A stretch of DNA of 34,391 nt from Dehalococcoidia bacterium (GTDB lineage: Bacteria; Chloroflexota; Dehalococcoidia; UBA2979). Positions 7,546 to 16,680 of this stretch are shown piece after piece. The DNA is taken from positions 1 to 34,391 of the forward strand of contig JALOAM010000012.1 in NCBI GenBank assembly GCA_023228765.1. Reading direction: 5' to 3'. The notes under the pieces were generated by a model that was not told the DNA's origin, made no database searches, and saw nothing but the letters and a program-made list of their open reading frames with translations. Position 1 is the stretch's first letter, and the number at the start of each line of letters is the position of its first letter. The translations under genes and the position numbers were made by a program.

Positions 7546-8831
7546 CGCGCGAACTCGAGGGGGAGTGCGGCGGTGTCACCGATGTCGCGTCGATACTGCG
7601 CGCCCTCGAAGTGGATACGCGCGACGTTGTCGTAGGCCTTCGCCTGCGCCGCCTCCATCGTGTCCGCCTGCGCGACGACGCACAGCACCCGACCGCCCGA
7701 GGTGAGCAGCCGGCCATCGACGCGCTTCGCGCCCGCGATGAAGACCTGTACGTCGTCGTCCACGTCCGCGATGCCTTCGATCAGGCGGCCGGTCTGCGTC
7801 GGACCCGGGTAGCCCTCGGACGCCATCACGACGCCCACCGAGGCACGGTCGTCCCACTCGACCTCGACGTCCGCGAGTCGCTGGTGCGCGCACGCGTCCA
7901 GGACGGTGAGGAGGTCTGAGCGGAGCTTCGGGAGGAGCACCTGCGCCTCCGGGTCGCCGAAGCGGGCGTTGATCTCGAAGACGCGAGGCCCGGTCTCGGT
8001 GACCATGATGCCGGGGTACAGGACGCCCGCAAACGGCCGCCCCATCTCCGCCATCGCCGCGATCGCTCGCTCCGTGATCGTCGTGCGGATGGCCTCGGCG
8101 GTGTCGGGGACGAGCCAGGTGGGCGGGGCGTAGACGCCCATGCCGCCGGTGTTCGGGCCGACGTTGCCGTCAAAGATGCGCTTGTGGTCGCAGGAGAAGG
8201 GCATGTGGCGCACGGTGATGCCGTCGCTGAACGCGTGCCCGCTGACCTCCCGGCCGTACATGCGCTCTTCGATCACGATGCGCGTGCCGGAGGCCCCGAA
8301 GGCGCCCTCGCGCATCGCCGCGTCGATGGCGGCGACGGCCTCGTCCGCGTTGTCGCAGACCGTCACGCCCTTGCCCAGCGCCAGACCGTCCGCCTTCACC
8401 ACCACGGGCCCGCCGAGGTGTCGGACGTACGCCGTCGCCTCGTCGGGGTCCTCGAAGGTGGGTCCCGCCGAGGTGGGGACGCCGGAGCGCGCCATGAGGT
8501 CGTTGGCGAACGCCTTGGACCACTCGATCTCGGCCGCGGCGCGCGTCGATCCGAAGGCAGGGATGCCCGCCGCGACCACTGCGTCGATGACGCCCGCCGC
8601 GAGCGGGTCGTCCGACGACACGACGACGAGGTCGGCACGGACCTCCTCGGTGCAGCGGCGCACGGCCTCCGGGTCCGTCGGCGACACGCCCGAGACGTTC
8701 TCGCCGAGGTCAGCCGTGCCGGCGTTGCCAGGCGCGATCCAGAGCCTGGAGAGCAACGGCGACTGCGAGATGCGCCACGCGATGGCGTGCTCACGCCCAC
8801 CCGAGCCAAGGAGCAGGACGTTCAAGCCCAC
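7542..8831 (-). CDS. purD: Phosphoribosylamine-glycine ligase (GAR synthetase)
   Basis: 429 residues, the usual length. It catalyses the second step of purine biosynthesis: ATP-dependent ligation of glycine to 5-phosphoribosylamine. The N-terminus MGLNVLLLGSGGREHAIAWR carries the GxGGREHA motif; the ATP-grasp region shows GPVVVKADGLALGKGV and the later EINARFGDPEAQV supplies metal and ATP contacts. The start is GTG at 8829-8831, with GGAGGAG upstream. It ends tail to tail with the lipoprotein gene in a 4-base overlap. Together with guaA upstream on the same strand it forms a purine pair, separated by a repeat-bearing 133-base gap, so they may have separate transcripts. Confidence 0.97.
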   Translation of the reverse strand: MGLNVLLLGSGGREHAIAWRISQSPLLSRLWIAPGNAGTADLGENVSGVSPTDPEAVRRCTEEVRADLVVVSSDDPLAAGVIDAVVAAGIPAFGSTRAAAEIEWSKAFANDLMARSGVPTSAGPTFEDPDEATAYVRHLGGPVVVKADGLALGKGVTVCDNADEAVAAIDAAMREGAFGASGTRIVIEERMYGREVSGHAFSDGITVRHMPFSCDHKRIFDGNVGPNTGGMGVYAPPTWLVPDTAEAIRTTITERAIAAMAEMGRPFAGVLYPGIMVTETGPRVFEINARFGDPEAQVLLPKLRSDLLTVLDACAHQRLADVEVEWDDRASVGVVMASEGYPGPTQTGRLIEGIADVDDDVQVFIAGAKRVDGRLLTSGGRVLCVVAQADTMEAAQAKAYDNVARIHFEGAQYRRDIGDTAALPLEFAR

Positions 8832-8869
8832 GGTGTGCTCCTCCGGACTCTGCCCCTCTGACTCTGACC

Positions 8870-8890
8870 CCCTCTCCCTCTGGGAGAGGG
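8870..8890. repeat. Short palindromic repeat of the CCCTCTCCC/GGGAGAGGG type
   Basis: CCCTCTCCC (8870-8878), a three-base loop TCT, then GGGAGAGGG (8882-8890), followed by TTGGGGAGAGGG. Elements of this composition are scattered between genes in many unrelated bacteria. It sits between guaA (end 8965) and purD (start 8831), both on the minus strand. It could act as a transcript-end or stability hairpin for guaA mRNA; there is no T-tract. Confidence 0.6.
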
Positions 8891-8964
8891 TTGGGGAGAG
8901 GGCCGAGCGAGGATCGCGAGCACGTCGACGTTCGTCCCGTACGAGGGACCGAGCCAGAGCGCCA

Positions 8965-10635
<1,671 letters not shown>

Positions 10636-10678
10636 GAAGAGTCGGAGTCCTTGCCCGAGGGGAGTGGGCGACTAGGCG

Positions 10679-11347
10679 GTGATCGTACTGAGGGCTAGAT
10701 TGCGGGTCAACGAACCACGACTGCCCACGCACCCTCAGGAGTCCCTCCTGCCTATCGTCGGCCCGGACCAGATTGACGACGTCATCGAGCGCCTGAGAGC
10801 GGGCGGCATCGTCGCGATCCCCACGGACACCGTGTACGGCCTGGCCTGCCTCCCGACGCACGAGGGCGCCCTGGGGGCGCTCGCCGACCTTAAGGGGCGC
10901 GAACGCGATCAGCCGATCGCCGCGCTGATCGATTCCGTCGCGGACATCATCGAGTTCCTCGAGGTGTCGGACGCCCTCGACCGGTACGTGCCGTTCTGGC
11001 CGGGGGCGCTCACCGTGGTGGTGCGCGCTCGGCCGGGCGGGCTGCTGCCTCCGGTCGTGACCACCGAGGGCACCGTGGGCGTGCGGAAGCCGGACGACCG
11101 CATCGCGCGCATGGTGATCCGCGGCTGCGGGGGCGTCCTCGCGGTGACGAGCGCGAACCGGCACGGCAAGCCCCCATGCACTTCCGCCGAGGCCGTCGCC
11201 GCTGAGTTCGGCCCGGCGCTCGTGGTGCTCGACGGCGGCAGCCGCGACGGCGGGGTGGCCTCCACGGTGGTCGACACCTCGGGCGCCGCGCCGCGCGTGC
11301 TGCGCGAGGGGCCGATCACCGCCGCCGACCTCGGCATCGAGGAATGA
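10679..11347 (+). CDS. tsaC: L-threonylcarbamoyladenylate synthase (Sua5/YciO/YrdC family)
   Basis: 222 residues. It makes threonylcarbamoyl-AMP for the t6A modification of tRNAs reading ANN codons. Signature parts are IVAIPTDTVYGLACLP, ADLKGRERDQPIAALI (substrate-binding Lys/Arg region), FWPGALTVVV, and VTSANRHGKPPC. The annotated start is GTG at 10679; the first 28 residues are poorly family-like, so a TTG at 10699 or a later codon could be used. It has no C-terminal Sua5 domain, so it is the short form. It overlaps pdxH by ATGA (11344-11347), implying coupled translation. Confidence 0.93.
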   Translation: MIVLRARLRVNEPRLPTHPQESLLPIVGPDQIDDVIERLRAGGIVAIPTDTVYGLACLPTHEGALGALADLKGRERDQPIAALIDSVADIIEFLEVSDALDRYVPFWPGALTVVVRARPGGLLPPVVTTEGTVGVRKPDDRIARMVIRGCGGVLAVTSANRHGKPPCTSAEAVAAEFGPALVVLDGGSRDGGVASTVVDTSGAAPRVLREGPITAADLGIEE

Positions 11348-11961
11348 CCGCGCCGCTCGTGCCGCGGCCGAGCCCGTTCCAGCACTTCGGTGAATGGTTC
11401 GAGGCCGCGAGGATGACCGACCCGCAGCCGGAGGCGGCCGCCCTCGCGACGGTGGGTGCTGACGGGCAGCCCTCGAACCGCCTCGTGCTCGTCCGGCAGT
11501 GGGACGTCCGTGGCTTCGAGGTGTTCACGAACCTCCGATCGAGGAAGGCGCAGGAGATCGGCGAGCAGCCCCGCGTGGCGCTCACGTTCCACTGGAAAGG
11601 CGCCGGTCCGGCACGCGGCGGCCGGCAGGTCCGCATCGAGGGCGTCGCCGAGCCGGTGAGCGCTGCCGAGTCGGATGCGTACTGGGCGGCGCGCCCGCGC
11701 GGCAGCCGCATCAGTGCGATCGCCTCGGACCAGTCCGAGCCGATCGAGAGCCGCGAGGCGCTCCTCGCCAAGCGGGACGCCCTCGAGCAGCGGCACGCCG
11801 AGGGTGAGGACGTGCCGAGGCCGGCGCACTGGGGCGGCTATCGCATCGTGCCGCTCCGTGTCGAGTTCTGGCAGCACGAGGACGATCGTTACCACCGGCG
11901 GTTGCTGTATATCCGGAGCCGAGCCGGTGCTCCGTGGTCGACGGCGATCCTCCAGCCGTAG
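11344..11961 (+). CDS. pdxH: Pyridoxamine 5'-phosphate oxidase family protein
   Basis: 205 residues. FMN enzyme that oxidises pyridoxamine or pyridoxine phosphate to pyridoxal phosphate. The family blocks are in order: MTDPQPEAAALATVGADGQPSNRLVLV in two parts, EVFTNLRSRKAQEI (FMN site), VALTFHWKG, RQVRIEGVAEPV, DAYWAARPRGSRISAIAS, and WGGYRIVPLRVEFWQ. The last substrate-binding motif is usually RLHDR; here it reads RYHRR, and the C-terminus is ILQP instead of RLxP. Arg and His are kept, Asp is lost, so activity is likely but specificity may differ. It is the second gene of a coupled pair with tsaC. Confidence 0.9.
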   Translation: MTAPLVPRPSPFQHFGEWFEAARMTDPQPEAAALATVGADGQPSNRLVLVRQWDVRGFEVFTNLRSRKAQEIGEQPRVALTFHWKGAGPARGGRQVRIEGVAEPVSAAESDAYWAARPRGSRISAIASDQSEPIESREALLAKRDALEQRHAEGEDVPRPAHWGGYRIVPLRVEFWQHEDDRYHRRLLYIRSRAGAPWSTAILQP

Positions 11962-12013
11962 ACGCGCGACGCGCCGGCTCCGGTAAGGTGAGAGCGGGCC
12001 GCTGGAGGATGCC

Positions 12014-12607
12014 ATGCCCGCAGTACGTCGCTCATTCGGCACGAATGAACTCCCGGACCCGCCGTGGTATCGCTTCCTGTTCGCGAACCCCTCCGCCGCG
12101 CCTCTCTGGCTGCTCGTGCGGTTGTATGTCGGCTGGCAGTGGATCGACTCGGGCTGGGGCAAGGTGACCGGCGACGGCTGGGTGAACAACGGCGGCGCCG
12201 CGCTCCAGGGGTTCTGGGAGCGCGTGGTCGCGGTGCCGGAGGAAGGCCGGCCCGCCATCACCTACGGGCCGTACCGCGACTTCCTCCAGTTCATGCTCGA
12301 CCACGAGTGGTACGAGTGGTTCGCGCCTCTGATCGCCTACAGCGAGCTCGTGATCGGCGTCGCGCTCGTGCTCGGCCTGCTGACCGGCTTCGCGGCGTTC
12401 GGCGGGGCGTTCCTGAACTTCAACTTCATGCTCGCCGGGACCGCCAGCACCAACCCGGTGCTGTTCCTGCTCTCGATCCTCCTGCTGCTGGCGTGGAAGG
12501 TCGCGGGCTACCTCGGCGTGGACCGCTGGCTGCTGCCGCTGCTCGGCGTCCCATGGTCGCGGCGAGGTGGAGGCGGCTCGCCCGGCCGGGAGATGCCGGA
12601 CGGCTGA
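12014..12607 (+). CDS. DoxX-like integral membrane protein
   Basis: 197 residues, four hydrophobic segments. The start at 12014 has GGAGG 5 bases upstream; another ATG at 12009 is out of frame. Features of the DoxX/DoxD group are LLVRLYVGWQWIDSGWGKV in the first helix region, an extracytoplasmic loop with TYGPYRDFLQFML, YSELVIGVALVLGLLTGFAAFGGAFLNFNFMLAG in two parts, and VDRWLLPLLG near the end. Some relatives (TQO small subunit) couple thiosulfate to quinone, but most bacterial members have no known reaction. The C-terminal tail is short and Gly/Arg-rich. The function is not assigned. Confidence 0.82.
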   Translation: MPAVRRSFGTNELPDPPWYRFLFANPSAAPLWLLVRLYVGWQWIDSGWGKVTGDGWVNNGGAALQGFWERVVAVPEEGRPAITYGPYRDFLQFMLDHEWYEWFAPLIAYSELVIGVALVLGLLTGFAAFGGAFLNFNFMLAGTASTNPVLFLLSILLLLAWKVAGYLGVDRWLLPLLGVPWSRRGGGGSPGREMPDG

Positions 12608-12690
12608 CCGGCGTGCTTGTCGCTCGTTCGCAACCGCCGAGGTCGGTGCGCTGACGCGCTCGTGAGCGCCGTTCGTGCATCCTCGCACGC

Positions 12691-13707
12691 ATGGTTTCAC
12701 CCTCGACCCGCGCGAAGCTGCGCCACGTCACGGATGCGGCGCCCGGGATCACGCGCGACCGGACGAAGGCCGGGTTTGCGTACCGCGGTCCCGACGGCGA
12801 CCGCGTCACGGACGAGGAGACGCTCGTGCGCATTCGTTCACTGGTGATCCCCCCGGCGTGGGAGGACGTGTGGATCACCCTCGAACCGCGCGGGCACCTG
12901 CAGGCGACCGGCCGCGACGCCCGAGGACGGAAGCAGTACCGCTATCACGAGCTGTGGCGCGCGAGCCGCGACGAGAGCAAGTTCGGCAACATGGTCGCGT
13001 TCGGACAGGCGCTCCCGCGTCTCCGTCGCCGCGTCGAGGAGGACCTGCGACGGCGCGGGACGCCTCGCGAGAAGGTGGTCGCGACGGTGGTGCGACTGCT
13101 GGACGTGACCGGCATCCGCGTCGGCAACGCGGAGTACGCGCGCGAGAACAAGTCGTATGGCCTTACCACCTTCCGCACGCGCCACGCCGACGTGGACACG
13201 AACGGCATCGTCTTCACGTTTCGAGGCAAGAGCGGCATTGAGCGCTCGATCGACGTCCGCGACCGGCGGCTCGCCCGCATCGTGCGGCAATGCAAGGAGA
13301 TCCCCGGGTACGAGCTGTTCCAGTACCTCGATGAGGACGGCGAGCGCCGCTCCGTCAGCTCGCAGGACGTGAACGACTACATTCGCGAGGCCACCGGCGC
13401 GCAGTTCACCGCGAAGGACTTCCGGACCTGGTGGGGGACGGTCCTCGCCGCGACCGCGCTCGCCGAGGCGACCGAACCGACCTCGGAGACACGCGCGAAG
13501 CAGGAGGTGGCACAGGCCATCAAGCACGTGGCGGGCGTCCTCGGCAACACGCCGGCGGTCTGCCGGAAGGCCTACGTGCACCCCGCCGTGATCGAGGCAT
13601 ACGAGCGCGACGAGCGCATGCCGTCCTCGCGCGCCTCGCGATGGCTCTCCGCGGAGGAGCGGGGCACGCTCGCCCTCCTGCGGGGGTGCTCCCCGGACGG
13701 GGCCTAG
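12691..13707 (+). CDS. DNA topoisomerase IB (poxvirus/bacterial type)
   Basis: 338 residues, normal for bacterial TopIB. It relaxes DNA by nicking one strand through a 3'-phosphotyrosine. The catalytic set is visible: Arg143 (TGIRVGNAEY), Lys180 (FTFRGKSGIE), Arg245 (KDFRTWWGT), the late His region (IKHVAGVLGN at 278) and the nucleophile Tyr295 (CRKAYVHPAV). The N-terminal domain includes LVIPPAWEDVWI and the strongly conserved QATGRDARGRKQYRYHELWR. The start ATG at 12691 has no clear ribosome site. It ends convergent with the CtaG-like gene, the two stops sharing CTAG. Confidence 0.95.
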   Translation: MVSPSTRAKLRHVTDAAPGITRDRTKAGFAYRGPDGDRVTDEETLVRIRSLVIPPAWEDVWITLEPRGHLQATGRDARGRKQYRYHELWRASRDESKFGNMVAFGQALPRLRRRVEEDLRRRGTPREKVVATVVRLLDVTGIRVGNAEYARENKSYGLTTFRTRHADVDTNGIVFTFRGKSGIERSIDVRDRRLARIVRQCKEIPGYELFQYLDEDGERRSVSSQDVNDYIREATGAQFTAKDFRTWWGTVLAATALAEATEPTSETRAKQEVAQAIKHVAGVLGNTPAVCRKAYVHPAVIEAYERDERMPSSRASRWLSAEERGTLALLRGCSPDGA

Positions 13708-14825
13708 GAGACGCGCACGCCGTACGGCAGCACGCTCACGCCCAGGTGGTGACGGATGACCTCGGCGCGCTCGGGAGAGTACCGGCGGAGGTGGGCCTCG
13801 TACCCCGCCTCGATGCGGCGCTGGAGGACGGCCTCGTCGTCTCCACCGGCGGGGACGTACAGCTGGAGGACGATACGGTCTCGCTCGCGCGAGAAGGCGA
13901 GGTCGGAGCCGAGACGCGGCGGTGAGGCCTCGTCGATGATCCGCACGAGTTCCTCCACCACGGGCCACAGCTCCGGCACGTCCGGCCGCACGAGCAGCGC
14001 GACTGCCTCGGGGTCCGCGGGGACATCGAGACGTTCGCGGATGCCGAGCCGCCGGTCCTCGCGCAGCCAGTGGCGCAGGAGCAGGTACACCGCGACCGCG
14101 ACGACGGCGCTGCCGGGCAGCCAGAGGATGAACCCCGCCAGTCCCTGGTCCGCCATGCGGCTCAGCTCCCACGGGTCAGGCGTGGTCGCGAAGCGGTCGT
14201 AGATCGGGTCGGTGGAGAACACCCAGACCGCCGCGGGGAACTTCGGGAAAACGAACGGCAGCACGAGGTAGCCGAGGGCGGCGAGGTACGGTAGCCGCTC
14301 ACGCTCCGGTCCCGGCCCCACCAGCGGCCACCAGTAGAACAGCGCGGTAGCGAACCAGACCGTGCGGATGCTGATCTGCCCGAGGGCGTCCTGCTCGAAC
14401 TCGTCGACGACGCTCTCGCCGTGCGTGAGCCACGCGGCCAGGGCCAGCATGATCGCGCCCAGCCACGGCGCGCTCGCCAGCCGCTCTAGGAGGCGGCGCG
14501 GGACGCCTCGGCCCTCCGCATGCCATCGAGGCGTGCCGAGCAGCAGGAGCGGAGCGGCCGCGAGCGAGATCAGCATGTACTGCATCGACCGGCCAGCGAG
14601 GGTGACCTGCGCGAGGTGACCGATCGGCCAGTCCAGCGCCACCAGCAGGAGCAACGTCGCGAGGCCCACCAGCCACCGCGAACGTCGCGTCAGCGAGGCG
14701 CCTCGGGCCCGCGAGGTGCCGAGGATGATCGCGGCGGGTGCGAGCGCCATGACGAGGGCAGCCACGTGGACCGCCGGCATCCAGCTCCACTCATCCGGGA
14801 CAGAGGGCCACCAGTTGACGGGCAT
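13704..14825 (-). CDS. CtaG-like cytochrome c oxidase assembly protein with C-terminal extension
   Basis: 373 residues. About seven to eight membrane segments occupy residues 10-275 in the Caa3_CtaG pattern: WSWMPAVHVAALVMAL, then WPIGHLAQVTLAGRSMQYMLI (His in the helix, as in the family), then LLLLGTPRWH, FYWWPLVGPGP, and PFVFPKFPAAVWVF. These proteins help assemble caa3-type oxidases, probably in copper insertion. The last 100 residues (from RRLGIRERLD) are soluble and unusual, ending LGVSVLPYGVRVS; I do not recognise this domain. No oxidase subunit is nearby, so the family role is not supported by context. The start is the ATG at 14823-14825. Confidence 0.75.
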   Translation of the reverse strand: MPVNWWPSVPDEWSWMPAVHVAALVMALAPAAIILGTSRARGASLTRRSRWLVGLATLLLLVALDWPIGHLAQVTLAGRSMQYMLISLAAAPLLLLGTPRWHAEGRGVPRRLLERLASAPWLGAIMLALAAWLTHGESVVDEFEQDALGQISIRTVWFATALFYWWPLVGPGPERERLPYLAALGYLVLPFVFPKFPAAVWVFSTDPIYDRFATTPDPWELSRMADQGLAGFILWLPGSAVVAVAVYLLLRHWLREDRRLGIRERLDVPADPEAVALLVRPDVPELWPVVEELVRIIDEASPPRLGSDLAFSRERDRIVLQLYVPAGGDDEAVLQRRIEAGYEAHLRRYSPERAEVIRHHLGVSVLPYGVRVS

Positions 14826-14916
14826 CGCTCGCTCTCAGCGATCGGCGGTCAGCAGTGTCCACCGATCCTACGCCGGTACCCCGCCTCTACCGAAGCGGCC
14901 GGCCGCCAGAGGAGCC

Positions 14917-15588
14917 TTACTCCTCCGGCCGTTCGAGGACGGCCCAGACGGCCTCCTCGGTCGTCTCGTCCACGCGCCCCTCCCGCAGGAGGCGCACGAC
15001 GAGGCGGGTGTCATAACCCTCGTGCAGCATGTGCGTGCGCAATGCGTGTACCCGCGCGTCCGCTCCGAGGCAGACCGCGAGGATGATCTCCCACTCGAGC
15101 GGGGTGCAGAGCACGCCGGTCCCGTTGACCTCGATGCGCACGCGCGCGTCCCAGAGGGACGGGATGTCGCGCGGCGAGATCGACTCGTACGGGCCATGGA
15201 AGATCGGGTCGCCGAAGACGAACACCGGCACGTCATGGCGCATGAAGTGCAGCCGGTTCGCGGCGAGGTGACGGCCCTGCCCCCAGTCCGAGGGGACACC
15301 GAGCATCTCTCCGAGCACGATCAGGGCCGGCTCCGTCGTCATGAACTCGAGGTTGGGGGACTGGGCGTCGACGCCCTGGAGTCGGAGGGAGGTGGCTCCG
15401 ATGAGCGCCCAGGGCGCGTCCGAGGCAGCCTCCTCGATCACGCGCACGAGTGGACCCAGCACCATGTCCTGGTGCGACGCCGGGTCCGCCCATCCGGGAT
15501 CGAAGGTCACTCGCGTCGTCCCCCGCGTGAGGTGCCGGTGAAACTCGACACCCAACGAACTTGCGAACAAGTTCGGCCAGCCGAGCAT
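14917..15588 (-). CDS. Nucleotidyltransferase-like protein, possibly degenerate
   Basis: 223 residues from the ATG at 15586-15588; no clear ribosome site, and a GTG further upstream is possible. The middle has WALIGATSLRLQGVDAQSPNLEF, which resembles the helix and first strand of small nucleotidyltransferases, where ALIGGTAL..RG is followed by a DxD metal pair. Here the expected acidic pair is replaced by Asn-Leu-Glu, so catalysis is doubtful. Later parts (MRHDVPVFVFGDPIFHG and VNGTGVLCTPLEWEIILAVCLG) look well kept and the protein is compact, so it may be a folded binding protein. It runs on the same strand as the CtaG-like gene, 91 bases away. The assignment is tentative. Confidence 0.45.
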   Translation of the reverse strand: MLGWPNLFASSLGVEFHRHLTRGTTRVTFDPGWADPASHQDMVLGPLVRVIEEAASDAPWALIGATSLRLQGVDAQSPNLEFMTTEPALIVLGEMLGVPSDWGQGRHLAANRLHFMRHDVPVFVFGDPIFHGPYESISPRDIPSLWDARVRIEVNGTGVLCTPLEWEIILAVCLGADARVHALRTHMLHEGYDTRLVVRLLREGRVDETTEEAVWAVLERPEE

Positions 15589-15804
15589 AGGTGGGCTGAC
15601 CGTTACATGCCTCACGTGATGACGCACCGTGCCGTCTGATTCTCCGCCGACACCGCTCACGGCCGGCTCTCGGCCGCCGTCGCCCGCGATAAGAAGACGG
15701 CCACCACCACCCCAACGACGCGACTTCGACCATCCGACGCGCGTCCGCTTCGCGATCGGCGATAGTGAGGGCGAGGAGCAAGGAGCGCGGCACGAGGAGG
15801 CGAC

Positions 15805-16317
15805 ATGGCGGATGTGGAGCTCGATGTCCTGCGGTTCACCTGGACGGAGGAGCTGACGATGCTCGCGCGGATCGGCATCGCCGCCGCCGGCGGGGCACTG
15901 ATGGGCTGGGAGCGACGCCGGTCCGGCAAGGACACGGGGATGCGCACGCTGATGCTGGTCAGCATGGGTGCCGCGCTGTTCACGCTGGTCTCCATCTTCG
16001 GGTTCGAGGGGCACGACCAGAGCCGGGTCGCGTCTCAGATCGTCTCCGGTGTCGGGTTCCTCGGCGCTGGCGCGATCCTCCGGCGCGGCGAGGTGGTCCG
16101 AGGCCTCACGACGGCCGCGGCGATCTGGCTGGCGGCGGCGGTTGGGGCGGCCGCAGGTGTGGGGCTCTACCTGGTCGCCGGTGCTACCTCGGTCTTCGCG
16201 GTGTTGATCATGGGGATGTGGCCGGAGGTGTCTCCCGCCGATGACGTGGACGACCAGGCCGGGGACGCGGAGTCAGGCCTGCCGCGCGAGGGCGGCCAGG
16301 AGCCCGATCCTCAGTAG
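15805..16317 (+). CDS. MgtC/SapB family inner-membrane protein
   Basis: 170 residues with GAGGAGG placed well before the ATG. The hydrophobic N-terminal domain, about residues 18-140, carries family motifs: GGALMGWERRRSGKDTGMRTLMLVSMGAALFT (in two parts), IVSGVGFLGAGAILRRG and VRGLTTAAAIWLAAAVGAA. MgtC proteins dampen ATP synthase and are needed at low Mg2+ in pathogens; in free-living bacteria the role is uncertain. The cytoplasmic C-terminal domain of long MgtC is missing, replaced by a short acidic tail (DDVDDQAGDAES), so this is the short SapB-like form. Confidence 0.9.
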   Translation: MADVELDVLRFTWTEELTMLARIGIAAAGGALMGWERRRSGKDTGMRTLMLVSMGAALFTLVSIFGFEGHDQSRVASQIVSGVGFLGAGAILRRGEVVRGLTTAAAIWLAAAVGAAAGVGLYLVAGATSVFAVLIMGMWPEVSPADDVDDQAGDAESGLPREGGQEPDPQ

Positions 16318-16461
16318 TTCTCTGAGTGTTCATAATCGGCGCGCCGTAGTCCGGTCCATGACGCGCGTGTTGTGTTGAGGCCGATCTTCTCGATTTCGCT
16401 ACAGCCACAATCGGACCTGAATGCTGTGTTCACACCGTCGATACATCCGCCGCCTATATAT

Positions 16462-16546
16462 GGACGTAGCCCCTCTGGCCTCACCCCTCCGAGGCCGAGC
16501 TAGCCGCCTCGCCATCACCTCCCGATGGCGAGGCGGTTTCTATTTC
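16462..16546 (+). ncRNA. Candidate small RNA: two hairpins ending in a terminator
   Basis: After TATATA (16455-16460), a possible -10, the sequence GGACGTAGCCCCTCT is followed by hairpin GGCCTC (16477-16482)/GAGGCC (16491-16496) and then by a 13-bp terminator stem with a T-rich tail. MgtC ends 145 bases upstream, so this could equally be the tail of a long mgtC 3' UTR. There is no -35 with good match at the right distance. This is a candidate only. Confidence 0.3.
16504..16546 (+). terminator. Rho-independent terminator
   Basis: CCGCCTCGCCATC (16504-16516) pairs perfectly with GATGGCGAGGCGG (16524-16536) over a seven-base loop and is followed by TTTCTATTTC. The clear T-rich tail fixes the strand as plus. 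It ends either mgtC transcripts or a short RNA starting after 16460. Confidence 0.85.
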
Positions 16547-16680
16547 AGATCCGTCGCACACCAGACTCGCTGGTTGACGTAACGTCGATGGACGGTCAGG
16601 CCGCACCGAACGAGTCGCGATTCGCGGAGTTATAGCCATCGAGGTATCCCGAGGGGCCGTCCTCGACGGAAAGGGAATCG

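Larger units (their letters stand above)
16318..16680 (+). other. 363-base gap without a protein gene
   Basis: No convincing coding frame is visible. It holds, in order, an AT-richer stretch (16318-16460) ending in TATATATGG that could be a -10 region, one copy of a 15-base repeat, a small hairpin, a strong terminator at 16504-16536, and then about 130 bases leading to the secreted protein gene with a GGAAAGGG ribosome site. The stretch 16560-16660 has further pairing potential (GTCGATGGACGG with CCGTCCTCGACGG) but I cannot match it to a known riboswitch. Confidence 0.6.

Noticed and set aside
16560..16680. Known riboswitch upstream of the secreted-protein gene
   Set aside because: Some pairing is possible but no conserved core of a class I know is present.
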